A stretch of 18,722 nt of DNA from Anaeroplasmataceae bacterium (GCA_016294165.1 JAEDCM010000030.1:1-18722), one strand, 5' to 3'. Positions 1 to 6,908 are shown, counted from the stretch's first letter. Made by a program: numbers and translations. Notes: generated from the letters alone by a model not told the origin.

Positions 1-55
1 TTTCTGGAACAAAGAATGCCAAAATAAAAATAATTAAATAAAATCCTAACAACAA
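1..55 (-). pseudogene. DUF1538 membrane protein, continuation of the gene interrupted by the element (partial at the left edge)
   Basis: Read on the minus strand from base 55 leftwards, the only sensible frame gives LLLGFYLIIFILAFFVPE, a hydrophobic helix ending in FVPE. This fits the segment that should follow the LKIKLKYL end of the DUF1538 fragment at 11072-11563. Joining the fragments at the shared AA/TT core gives a continuous ...KIKLKYLLLGFYLII... frame. Only about 18 codons lie in the window and the rest is off the edge. The fragment has no start codon of its own here, so it is the disconnected 3' portion of the split gene. The family assignment of this short piece depends on the frame continuity and on the recalled DUF1538 pattern. 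Confidence 0.75.
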
Positions 56-81
56 GTATCAAGCCCGTTAGGGATTTTATT
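37..81. other. attL: left junction of the element, core AA at 54-55
   Basis: Host sequence lies left of the core and element sequence right of it. The element arm (56-76) mirrors the arm at attR (11079-11099) in 16 of 21 positions. The host arm (37-50) and the element arm (67-81) also form a near-perfect inverted repeat with each other, 14 bp with one extra G. Read alone it looks like a hairpin, but it spans the junction, so it more likely shows that the host half-site and the element half-site share a recombinase recognition sequence. The exact core is inferred from frame restoration and symmetry. Confidence 0.75.
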
Positions 82-90
82 CCCGCATAA

Positions 91-137
91 AAATAGCGTA
101 GTTCAAACAGGTTTATTCCTGAATGGCTACGCTTTTT
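91..137 (-). terminator. Terminator of the leftward element operon, overlapping the recombinase 3' end
   Basis: The arms AGCGTAG (95-101) and CTACGCT (127-133) pair, with further pairing of CAGG and CCTG around a short AT loop. A-rich sequence to the left gives a U-run in leftward transcripts, and the T-run at 133-137 could serve rightward transcripts. The recombinase stop codon (127-129) lies within the stem, so the hairpin ends the last gene of the operon just inside attL. Confidence 0.7.
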
Positions 138-1755
138 CATTTGGCAAATTGACTTTACCAATTCCATTGTAGAAGATATCGATTTTCATTTGTCTATGGC
201 CGTCGACCTTTTCTGCCTTGTGGATGATAATCTTTTCTATAAACTCCCTAGCTACTTCATGAGTCAGTGTATCAATTCTTGTGTATTTTTGGACTAGCTC
301 CATGAAATGAGAGGTAGATGCTGATTGTTCATTAATAGCCTTGATTTTACCTTCTAACTCTACAATCTTTTCTTTTAGTGAAGCTTGCTCGAGTTCATAG
401 TTTTCATTCATTTTTTTGAATCGTTCTTCAGATACCACTCCTGAAATCTTGTCTTCATATAGGTTTTGAATGATTGAATCAAGTTTCTCGATTCTGGCTT
501 TTGATGCGTTTAGCTCCTTGTTGAGAAGATTAAGTGATTTCGCAATATTCGCTGTCGACTCACTGGACACAAGCTTCATGAATTCATCCTCGTGTTCCTT
601 TGCAAACTCAATATGACGCTTGATATCTTCAAGGACGATTTCATCGATAATCTTAATTCTTATTTGATGAGCTGAGCACAATCCTTGTCTCTTGCGGTAA
701 GTAGAACAACAATAATAATATGATTCTGGTTGAAGCGATTTAGTTCTGCAAACGTATAGCTTCTTGCCACAGTCCGCACAATATATCATTCCAGATAGAA
801 CAGGCATTTCACCCATTGGTGTATTAGCCCTCTTTCTACCTTCCTTTAGCCTTTGCACTATGTCAAATGTCTCTTGGTCGATAATAGCTTCATGAGTGTC
901 CTTGATAATTACCCATTTTGAAGGTGGGTTAATAAAGGATTTTTTGTTTTTGTAGGACTTTCTGCCAGTTTTGAAATTAACCGTATGACCTAAGTATTCT
1001 TGTCTTGATAAGATATCTGAAACGACTGACCAATCCCACCAATAAGGGTCTATGTTGTCTTTGCTATGGGTGTTAGGTATTCCTTTAGCGTTCTTGTAAG
1101 AAGTAACATTAAGCACTTTTCTATCACTTAGGATTGTCGCAATCTTAGATGGGCCATTTCCTTGTACTGCTAAGCGGAATATCTCTTTAACAACCTCGGC
1201 AGCCTCTTCATCGATAAGCCAGTTGTATTTGTTGTTAGGGTCTTTCTTATAGCCGAACACTGGAATAGGAGCGGTAGGTTTTCCTGAATCACTCTTGGCT
1301 TTGATAACGGCTCTAATCTTCTTTGAGGTATCTTTTGCATACCATTCGTTGATGATGTTTAGGAAAGGAGTGAAGTCGCTATCTTGTTGGTTAGCAGAGT
1401 CAACACCAGAATTAATAGCTATGAACCTTATCTCATTCTCAGGGAATAGAATCTCGGTATAATAGCCGACCTTAAGGTAATCTCTACCTAAACGGCTCAT
1501 GTCTTTTACGATGATCGTGGCGACTTTATCTTGGTTAACAAACTCCATTAATCGTTGCCAATCAGGTCTGTTAAAGTTCGTTCCTGAATAACCATCATCC
1601 ACAAAGAACTCAGTGTTCTTGAATCCGTTATCATCTGCGTACTTTTTGAGTATTTCCTTTTGATGGATGATTGAGTTTGAGTCACCTTGTAATTCGTCAT
1701 CTCTAGAAAGACGGCAATAAAGTGCGGTGATTTTAGTGTTATCTGTTTGCGGCAT
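127..1755 (-). CDS. Large serine recombinase (element integrase/excisionase)
   Basis: Site-specific recombinase of the large serine family, expected to integrate and excise this element. The product is 542 aa from the ATG at 1755. The N-terminal resolvase domain has the catalytic serine in YCRLSRDD (Ser17) and the conserved DMSRLGRD at about 85-92. A recombinase domain follows (about 165-310), then a zinc ribbon (CADCGKK at 326-332, more cysteines at 336, 349, 350 and 360), a coiled coil (about 400-475) and a DUF4368-like C-terminus. An upstream ATG at 1761 lies only 2 nt after the GGAGG site, while the ATG at 1755 has an 8-nt spacing, so 1755 is chosen. The gene overlaps the upstream 71-aa gene, suggesting translational coupling. 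It sits next to attL, as is usual for such integrases. No catalytic motif appears lost, so it is probably active. Confidence 0.95.
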   Translation of the reverse strand: MPQTDNTKITALYCRLSRDDELQGDSNSIIHQKEILKKYADDNGFKNTEFFVDDGYSGTNFNRPDWQRLMEFVNQDKVATIIVKDMSRLGRDYLKVGYYTEILFPENEIRFIAINSGVDSANQQDSDFTPFLNIINEWYAKDTSKKIRAVIKAKSDSGKPTAPIPVFGYKKDPNNKYNWLIDEEAAEVVKEIFRLAVQGNGPSKIATILSDRKVLNVTSYKNAKGIPNTHSKDNIDPYWWDWSVVSDILSRQEYLGHTVNFKTGRKSYKNKKSFINPPSKWVIIKDTHEAIIDQETFDIVQRLKEGRKRANTPMGEMPVLSGMIYCADCGKKLYVCRTKSLQPESYYYCCSTYRKRQGLCSAHQIRIKIIDEIVLEDIKRHIEFAKEHEDEFMKLVSSESTANIAKSLNLLNKELNASKARIEKLDSIIQNLYEDKISGVVSEERFKKMNENYELEQASLKEKIVELEGKIKAINEQSASTSHFMELVQKYTRIDTLTHEVAREFIEKIIIHKAEKVDGHRQMKIDIFYNGIGKVNLPNEKA

Positions 1756-1954
1756 CGTCATTGCCTCCTTTCTTTGAAATGACCATTATGGAATCGATGG
1801 TTCCATCTTCGAATAACTTTAAAGCGTATTCGATTGCTTGTTGTTCAGTCCAACCAAGTGACTTCTGGTAGTACTCGATTAGATGCTCGATGCCTTGAAT
1901 CATGGCACCTTTTGCTTTGCAAAGCTCTATGAGTTTTTGCTTGTAATCTGACAT
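1739..1954 (-). CDS. 71-aa protein coupled to the recombinase (candidate directionality factor)
   Basis: I do not recognise a family. The product is 71 aa, mostly helical by composition, with a GWTEQQAIEYALKLFEDG segment (about 34-51) and a charged C-terminus. An excellent ribosome site (GGAGG, 7 nt before the ATG) supports the start. Its 3' end overlaps the recombinase start by 17 nt, so the two are translated together. Small proteins encoded beside large serine recombinases can be recombination directionality factors, and that is the simplest functional guess. It is inference from position only; no DNA-binding motif is visible. Confidence 0.75.
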   Translation of the reverse strand: MSDYKQKLIELCKAKGAMIQGIEHLIEYYQKSLGWTEQQAIEYALKLFEDGTIDSIMVISKKGGNDDAANR

Positions 1955-2011
1955 AAATACACCTCCTGATGTCAGTGTATATACATCACTCTTAATCCCT
2001 AAAATAGCAAC

Positions 2012-2176
2012 TCATTTGCCCGATATAGATGAACCTTTTTGTTTATCTTTTGACTCGTTTAAAATGAGTTTTTTTAGCTTTTCTTTTAGTACCTTTTCAG
2101 ACTCCGCACTACAAGGTATGGAGCTGATGACATAGGTGATATTATTGATTTCCTTTGTGTATGTATTAGTCCCCAT
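2012..2176 (-). CDS. TnpW-like small protein (54 aa)
   Basis: A short ORF between the capsid gene and the 71-aa gene. Its core, KEINNITYVISS followed by a basic helix VLKEKLKKLILNES, follows the pattern I recall for the transposon-encoded TnpW family found near serine recombinases; their function is unknown to me. The ATG at 2176 has no clear ribosome binding site. The same frame is open upstream without a stop back into the 3' end of the capsid gene, but offers no ATG, GTG or TTG there. Initiation is therefore uncertain: reinitiation, a non-standard start or a -1 frameshift from the capsid gene are possible. A decayed gene is the other option. Confidence 0.5.
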   Translation of the reverse strand: MGTNTYTKEINNITYVISSIPCSAESEKVLKEKLKKLILNESKDKQKGSSISGK

Positions 2177-2250
2177 AATCGTAGTGGCAACACTATCCCA
2201 GGGAGCGATTAGCCTCCCTAGAATAGGCCTATAAATGGCTTGTGTTGCGT

Positions 2251-3123
2251 TTATTCCTCCGTGTGGATAACTAATGCCTTAATAGCATTAACGTCGGTTA
2301 ATTTGGCATCTAAGCGTTCAATACCTGCATAGCCGTATTCGCCATCAGCGATGTACTTTTCAGTAAGTATCTTGATGCTTAATGGCTTTCTGATAAGGAT
2401 ATAAAGGTAAGAGAAGTCACCGAATAGGATTGTGTTATCGTCAAGCGAATTAACGATTATGACTTCCTTATTGAAGATGGATTCGCCATTGAATAGTGGA
2501 TTGCCATTGGCGTCCTTAATACCTTTGACCTTCATAGCCATTGCGTCTGACATCATCCAAGTTGCGTTGACTCTTAAATCCTTATGTAAAGAGAAGAATA
2601 ACTTAACCATCTCATCATAGGTAAGAGCATCTACATTAGATTTAGCGATATCAGTGTTCATGATGCCTAAAGGTTCATTGTCGCCTGTGCCATTGATAAG
2701 CAATGATTCCTCAGCAATAGCGAATCTTTTTGCAAACTTTGTGGAAAGATAATCCTCCACGTCTAAGTGCTTGTCGTTGACGAATGCTAATTTAAGCTTT
2801 GCAAGTGAGCCGATTTTGTAGGAAGAAAATCTGATTTCCTTTGATTCATCATCACTTTCAAATAATGCTTGTCCCTCACCTACGATAGTGGCTTTGCCAT
2901 TTGATGTAGTTGCGACAACTGTACCTTCGCCATCAACTGCGAAGATAGATGCAACATTTCTGATTGGGTTGTATTTTGCAAGTGTATCCTCAGTCTTAGA
3001 GTCCACGCTTGGCATAGTAAGGTAAGGTTCCTTGTCGTAATTAAGGATTGAACGATCGTTGTTAGTCATTTTGTTTGTAAGCATATGACCGAATGCTTCT
3101 TTGTAAATGCTTGTGTTAAACAT
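2251..3123 (-). CDS. HK97-fold phage major capsid protein
   Basis: Structural protein expected to form the icosahedral head shell. The 290-aa product has the order seen in HK97-type capsid proteins: an N-terminal arm, a segment beginning YNPIRNVASIF (about 51-61), an E-loop and core region (about 75-110), a long helix (YLSTKFAKRFAIAEESLLING), the GTGDNEPLGIMNT loop, and a C-terminal domain (about 165-290). The length matches a mature HK97 subunit, so the N-terminal scaffold (delta) domain is absent and no scaffold or prohead protease is encoded nearby. A ribosome site (GGAGG, 11 nt spacing) lies in the end of the preceding gene, which stops one base before the ATG. Portal, terminase and tail genes are all missing, so assembly would need a helper phage. 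An encapsulin-like use is a less likely alternative. Confidence 0.85.
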   Translation of the reverse strand: MFNTSIYKEAFGHMLTNKMTNNDRSILNYDKEPYLTMPSVDSKTEDTLAKYNPIRNVASIFAVDGEGTVVATTSNGKATIVGEGQALFESDDESKEIRFSSYKIGSLAKLKLAFVNDKHLDVEDYLSTKFAKRFAIAEESLLINGTGDNEPLGIMNTDIAKSNVDALTYDEMVKLFFSLHKDLRVNATWMMSDAMAMKVKGIKDANGNPLFNGESIFNKEVIIVNSLDDNTILFGDFSYLYILIRKPLSIKILTEKYIADGEYGYAGIERLDAKLTDVNAIKALVIHTEE

Positions 3124-3124
3124 G

Positions 3125-3415
3125 TTATTTATTTCCTCCGTTATGTTTAATTGATTCGTATCTCTTGATTAGGTCTTTCTTGTAGCCTTCAGAGATAATC
3201 TTGAAGTGGACGGCATAGTCCAACATGGCATCGAATGAGCCGTAGAACTTGCTATCGCTATTGATTTGGATATTGCAGTACTTGGAATCATCGCCTCTAG
3301 GGACTAGGAATACGACTGATTTGCTATCATCGATTACAACCATATCTAGTAAGATGAATGATGAGAAATCGATGTGTGAGCGTAAGTGCTTTTGAAATTT
3401 GATAGGTAGTTCCAT
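3125..3415 (-). CDS. Hypothetical 96-aa protein of the capsid operon
   Basis: No family recognised. The 96-aa product is a small soluble protein with alternating beta-like hydrophobic stretches (FSSFILLDMVVIDD, SVVFLVPRGDD) and a basic helical C-terminus. Its ATG overlaps the stop codon of the preceding gene (TAATG), and GGAGG lies 10 nt upstream, so the two are translationally coupled. It ends one base before the capsid gene start. Position suggests a head-assembly or replication accessory role, but nothing in the sequence proves it. Confidence 0.8.
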   Translation of the reverse strand: MELPIKFQKHLRSHIDFSSFILLDMVVIDDSKSVVFLVPRGDDSKYCNIQINSDSKFYGSFDAMLDYAVHFKIISEGYKKDLIKRYESIKHNGGNK

Positions 3416-3663
3416 TAGTCCCTTACCTCCTTGAATCTCTTGTCGCAGTAGTTCTTTGCATCAAGCATTGTTGCAAACACCACTACGGACATACCTGCAA
3501 CAACCCTATATGGCATAGGTGTGTTGGATACTCTTGAAACGATGACAGGTCGTTCCATCTTGTCTTGGTACAATGCGACACATTCTGAATTGGGTTTAGA
3601 GAACATGGCTTTGTCGCTAGCTCTTAGTCTAGGCATTGGACCGTAATAAACTCTTGGTTTCAT
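3415..3663 (-). CDS. Hypothetical 82-aa protein, first gene after the origin-like region
   Basis: No family recognised. The frame is open upstream to an ATG at 3717, but the ATG at 3663 has GGAGG 10 nt before it while the upstream one has no ribosome site, so the protein is taken as 82 aa, starting MKPRVYYGPMPRLRAS. It is basic, with a short hydrophobic beta stretch (MSVVVFATML) and a C-terminal KRFKEVRD. It is followed without a gap by the 96-aa gene and then the capsid gene. In phages the gene at this place, after a packaging site and before head genes, is often a small terminase subunit, but the protein is too short and lacks a visible HTH, so I do not make that call. Confidence 0.7.
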   Translation of the reverse strand: MKPRVYYGPMPRLRASDKAMFSKPNSECVALYQDKMERPVIVSRVSNTPMPYRVVAGMSVVVFATMLDAKNYCDKRFKEVRD

Positions 3664-3746
3664 TGTTTTTAATCCTCCATATGAAATGATTTTTTTGATT
3701 TTTTTGAATTGGGGCATATACCCCGTTTGAAATCGAATTTTTATGC

Positions 3747-3813
3747 GTGAAACCCCATGGCCGGTCTCGGAATCGATAGTTCTGGAGATGTGATGGCCCC
3801 TAGGGGGTCACTG
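3747..3813. other. GC-richer palindromic stretch, possible packaging (cos/pac-like) site
   Basis: This non-coding stretch is clearly richer in G and C than the sequence on either side. It contains a 10-bp perfect palindrome CCCCTAGGGG (3797-3806), CCATGG and ATCGAT. It lies between the origin-like repeats and the gene cluster that includes the capsid gene, where phages often carry cos. From memory, similar sequence precedes small-terminase genes in some clostridial phages; I could not verify this. Confidence 0.3.
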
Positions 3814-3919
3814 CAGTTGTCGTAGTTGTCACCGCATTTAGGGCTTAAATATTCATATTTAATAATTAATTAATATTGAAATAAGCTTCTATACGACAGC
3901 ACGACAACTACGACAACTA
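3814..3919. other. Origin-like site: 9-bp iterons flanking an AT-rich stretch
   Basis: On the right, CGACAACTA occurs twice in tandem (3902-3910, 3911-3919), preceded by a diverged copy (3894-3901). On the left, two inverted copies (3814-3822, 3823-3831) mirror them. The outer arms 3815-3830 and 3903-3918 form a perfect 16-bp inverted repeat. Between them is a very AT-rich stretch (3845-3889). Satellite origins of the SaPI type have short iterons on both sides of an AT-rich region next to the primase-helicase gene, and this site lies just 3' of that gene. The 72-nt interval makes a transcription terminator unlikely. Confidence 0.7.
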
Positions 3920-3923
3920 GGCC

Positions 3924-6194
3924 TTAAGGAGGATGCTCCTCATCGTAGATTGCAGGATTCACCTCATAGATCGTGCCTCTGTTGTGTGCCCTTGACGTTC
4001 CTTGTTTTTCACGAAGATAACCATTATCAACAAGAAGAGTAATAACTGCTGTTGCCTTGTCCTTCTTGTTCATGAACTTCGTGGTCCTGCAGGCATCCCT
4101 GAACGAGATTTCATTGGCCTTTGAGGCTTTTAGCTTTTCCATGAAGTTGAGAGCTTGCTTTTTTATGGTCGAGTCATCCATGAAGTCAAATGCATACCTA
4201 GCATGCTCAAGGAAGTAGTCACCTAGCCTTATCGCACTCTCCATATCATCATTTTGTACCATCCATTCGGCTGAATCATCGGTTGAAGGAGTATATAGGA
4301 ATGCATCGTATCTGACGTTCCTTGCTCGAGTTATCAGTGCGGATATCCTTAGGATGTTGCCGACAAGCTTACCAGCCCATCCGCCTATTTCCTTTAGGTC
4401 AGTAATTAGCCTTGATTCGAATGACTCGTAATAATCCTTCAATAAGGAATAGGCGTCATCCGATAGCGAGATAAACTTAGTTATCGTTCTTGGCTCATTA
4501 AGAATCTCGTGTATTAAGTCGCTGAACCTTTTCTTGTTGTCAAAGTCGATTGGCTTGGTCTCAAACCTTCTTGACCCGACAAGTGATTTAGGAACGGAAT
4601 ATAAGAATCTTGCTGATAAGCCACGTCCTGTGAAAGTGTCATTGTTAACCACGTTCTCTAGTACCTTTGGTTGTACCGTTAGAAGAATGGTTAGTCTTGG
4701 GTTCTTCACATAAAGCGATGGTCTACCGATACGGCTTACCTTAATGAAGTCACCAGAGTAACCCTTTAGGAATATGTCGATGTTAGGGAAGTTGGTGTAG
4801 CTTCCTGATAAGATATCGAAGATACCGCCTTCGCTGGAGACTAAGGCAATGCATCCCTCTTGGTTCTCTATCTCATTGGTTAGGCTTTCAGATGTGACAT
4901 CATCTAGAGTTAGTGAGATAGGCTTAATCACCTTATGACTAGCATACTTGTTGAAAGCATCATCATATTCGTCTTTGGTGATTTTGCCGTTCTCGAAGTC
5001 CTTGGTAGCCTTTTTGTAGCGTTTCTCAAGTGATGAATGTTCCTCTTGGCTCTTTAGGACTTCTATTGAATGACGCTCATTGTAATCAGCCTCGAAGGAT
5101 TGAATGACCTTTATTATTTGGTTGAACACAGCTGACTTTCTATCTGATGGCTCAGCGACAATCATGCAGTAAAGCGATAGTTGCTCCTCCCAGTCCGATT
5201 TGCCTACGACCTTGTATCTTGGTTGCATGGCGATTGACATGATGGCCAATGATGCAACACCTGCCATATCGATGGGTGTTTGGGTCGATTCGGCAACATC
5301 TACTACGTAATCCTTCAATGCATCAGGAAGAGCATCTATAGGGAATGCTGGTAGATTAGCATCATCAAGCGGTATGATTTCATCCCACGTAGTGTTGTTG
5401 TACTCATCTGGCTTAACGTAGTTAGGATTTGTTGCTATCGTTGATTGATAGTACTTGAGAGCAGATTTCCAAATGGTGTTTAGCTCTTCCTTTTCTAAAG
5501 GCGGAGTGCATTTACCAGCTTCAAGTCGGTATTGCTCTTTAGCTTCCTCGGATAAACCATAACGCTTAAGAATCTTTACGGCATACTTATGCATTGTTGA
5601 GTTCCTAGAGCCTTCGGGTATTGTCGAACCATCATCTAAACCAGCGAACGCATCGGCTTCATCTAATTCCTTTAGAAAATTGGTAAGGTTCCTGTATCCA
5701 TCGACATAGTCCACTTCGGGATTATCCGTTCCGTAGAAGAACCTAGCCGAGTCTAAAGCTTTTTCGTCCACATAAGGGAATATAGAGTGAATCCTGACTT
5801 TAAGATTTCTATAATCTTCCTCATTAGCGATTTCGTCGATTGGGAATATCACGTGGAATCTAGGTCTAGGTGATTTAGAGCCCTTTTTCTTCAAGTGATG
5901 ACGGCTGTATTGAATTAGGAACGGAACGCCATAGAAGAAATTAGATACATCCTTTATATCAAGCCAATCCTCTTTTTTATCCGAATGATCGTTGTCGATA
6001 TCGAATGGAACGCAGGTGGCTGATAAGAAGTTTTCCTTGCATCTGTGATTATCCTTATAGGACGCACATACGTAATCATGTGTACATATATCCCTGAATG
6101 CATCTAGCGAATCAATGTCCACAGGATTTAGATAATCCGAGTTGAATTGCTTTTGATATGCATTGCTAGGACTTAATTTGAATTTAAATTTCAT
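3924..6194 (-). CDS. AEP-type primase with PriCT-1 and DUF3987 helicase-like domain
   Basis: Replication protein predicted to prime and unwind the element's own origin. The product is 756 aa from the ATG at 6194. N-terminal primase motifs fit the archaeo-eukaryotic type: DID at 65-67, RPRFHVIF with His114, and DSARFFYG with Asp148. A PriCT-1-like helical domain follows (about 193-250). The DUF3987 ATPase domain (about 300-620) has a Walker A variant AEPSDRKSA, with Lys353 and Ser354. The C-terminus resembles a winged helix (about 670-756). An upstream in-frame ATG at 6218 lacks a ribosome site; GAGAGG lies 12 nt before the ATG at 6194, which is preferred but not certain. SaPI-like and other satellites carry similar proteins beside an iteron origin, as seen here just downstream. 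All motifs look intact. Confidence 0.85.
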   Translation of the reverse strand: MKFKFKLSPSNAYQKQFNSDYLNPVDIDSLDAFRDICTHDYVCASYKDNHRCKENFLSATCVPFDIDNDHSDKKEDWLDIKDVSNFFYGVPFLIQYSRHHLKKKGSKSPRPRFHVIFPIDEIANEEDYRNLKVRIHSIFPYVDEKALDSARFFYGTDNPEVDYVDGYRNLTNFLKELDEADAFAGLDDGSTIPEGSRNSTMHKYAVKILKRYGLSEEAKEQYRLEAGKCTPPLEKEELNTIWKSALKYYQSTIATNPNYVKPDEYNNTTWDEIIPLDDANLPAFPIDALPDALKDYVVDVAESTQTPIDMAGVASLAIMSIAMQPRYKVVGKSDWEEQLSLYCMIVAEPSDRKSAVFNQIIKVIQSFEADYNERHSIEVLKSQEEHSSLEKRYKKATKDFENGKITKDEYDDAFNKYASHKVIKPISLTLDDVTSESLTNEIENQEGCIALVSSEGGIFDILSGSYTNFPNIDIFLKGYSGDFIKVSRIGRPSLYVKNPRLTILLTVQPKVLENVVNNDTFTGRGLSARFLYSVPKSLVGSRRFETKPIDFDNKKRFSDLIHEILNEPRTITKFISLSDDAYSLLKDYYESFESRLITDLKEIGGWAGKLVGNILRISALITRARNVRYDAFLYTPSTDDSAEWMVQNDDMESAIRLGDYFLEHARYAFDFMDDSTIKKQALNFMEKLKASKANEISFRDACRTTKFMNKKDKATAVITLLVDNGYLREKQGTSRAHNRGTIYEVNPAIYDEEHPP

Positions 6195-6311
6195 ACATGT
6201 TTTAATCCTCTCTTTCATGAGTAGTAGCGGAGTAATTGACTGGCCAGTGCATTTATTTCTTATGAATGTTCTTTAACGACTGCATTCATCGAAAAGTCAG
6301 GTTTCCCACTC

Positions 6312-6778
6312 CTTTAATGGCGAGCAGTTTCCATTTTTGCCGGCAAATATTGAAACTTTTTATTTGCCTTCAAGGGTATATGGCAACGTATCGACGTTTT
6401 GCCAAAAATTTCTTGAACTTTTTTCCTCCTCAAGTCTTAGGCGGCACTTTTGAACCAAAAGTTCGGGTTTTGAAGAAATCTTTTTCACTTCCTTCAATAG
6501 TCAATGGACCAAACGTTGCTTACCTGACGAAACTTTTTTCAATTTCTGATAGTCATATGGGAAGTCGACGAGTTTTTGCCAAAAGGAAACGATAAATATT
6601 TCCTTCTAGTATCCCTTGGACACATAAGTCGTTTTTGGCCGAAAAATATTTATCTTTTTTCTTCCTCAAGTCTTAGGACCGATTTTTTGACTTAAAGTTC
6701 GGGATTTTAGAAAAGAATTAATCTCTTCTATTAGTTAGATGGAGTTTTAAATCAGATTTGACCCAAAAAAGAAAAATC
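6312..6778. repeat. Degenerate tandem array, about eight ~59-bp units
   Basis: This gene-free region (6195-6908) is largely filled by imperfect repeats beginning near 6312, 6368, 6428, 6492, 6546, 6606, 6665 and 6728, a spacing of 54-64 bp. Units share a start like CT-CAAGTCTTAGG or CT-ATAGTCATATGG, a middle such as GACGTTTTGCCAAAA and a T-rich end such as AACTTTTTTC. The units at 6428 and 6665 are the most alike: 13 identical bases at the start and AAAGTTCGGG in both. No convincing gene is present. The array lies between the leftward replication operon and the rightward RM operon. It may be iterons, regulatory repeats or a decayed array; its function is unknown. A 10-bp palindrome ACTGGCCAGT lies further left at 6239-6248. 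Confidence 0.6.
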
Positions 6779-6796
6779 CCTGAAATAAATCAGGGA
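6777..6796 (-). terminator. Hairpin terminator active leftwards, upstream of the RM operon
   Basis: A perfect 7-bp stem (TCCCTGA at 6777-6783, TCAGGGA at 6790-6796) with a 6-nt loop is followed on the minus strand by a long U-run (from the A-rich 6765-6776). It would stop leftward transcripts starting in the RM promoter region before they enter the repeat array. No annotated minus-strand gene feeds it, so a short leftward RNA or simple insulation is possible. Confidence 0.55.
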
Positions 6797-6802
6797 CTAA
6801 TT

Positions 6803-6895
6803 TGAGAAAATTTTTGGATTTTAATTGTATTATTATGTCGAATAATAGACTTTTTGAGAAAATAGTGATATAATAATGAGAAAGATATGAGAAAA
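6803..6895 (+). promoter_or_regulatory. RM operon promoter with four phased TGAGAAA boxes
   Basis: The promoter is TAGACT (6846-6851), a 17-bp spacer, then TATAAT (6869-6874) with an extended TG. The sequence TGAGAAA occurs at 6803, 6855, 6877 and 6888. The second copy lies inside the promoter spacer and the last two lie just after the -10. Spacings of 52, 22 and 11 bp put all copies on about the same face of the helix. They are likely operators for the XRE protein encoded immediately downstream, giving self-control as for RM control proteins. Binding is inferred. Confidence 0.6.
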
Positions 6896-6908
6896 TGGAG
6901 ACAAATTT

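Noticed and set aside
1..41. 3' end of a plus-strand gene at the left edge
   Set aside because: Short open stretches exist in all plus frames before stops, but the minus-strand frame continues the DUF1538 gene, which is a better explanation.
37..81. Ordinary rho-independent terminator at the left edge
   Set aside because: The inverted repeat spans the host/element junction and has a 16-nt loop; it is better explained as two related attachment half-sites. Some terminator activity cannot be excluded.
3814..3919. Large hairpin terminator after the primase gene
   Set aside because: The arms are 72 nt apart and made of tandem 9-bp repeats around an AT-rich stretch, with no U-run; an origin fits better.
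6266..6595. 109-codon plus-strand ORF in the repeat array
   Set aside because: It runs across several degenerate repeat units, has no ribosome site and no recognisable domain; it is a by-product of the array.
6312..6778. CRISPR array
   Set aside because: The units are highly diverged with spacing from 54 to 64 bp, there are no identical direct repeats, and no cas gene is present.
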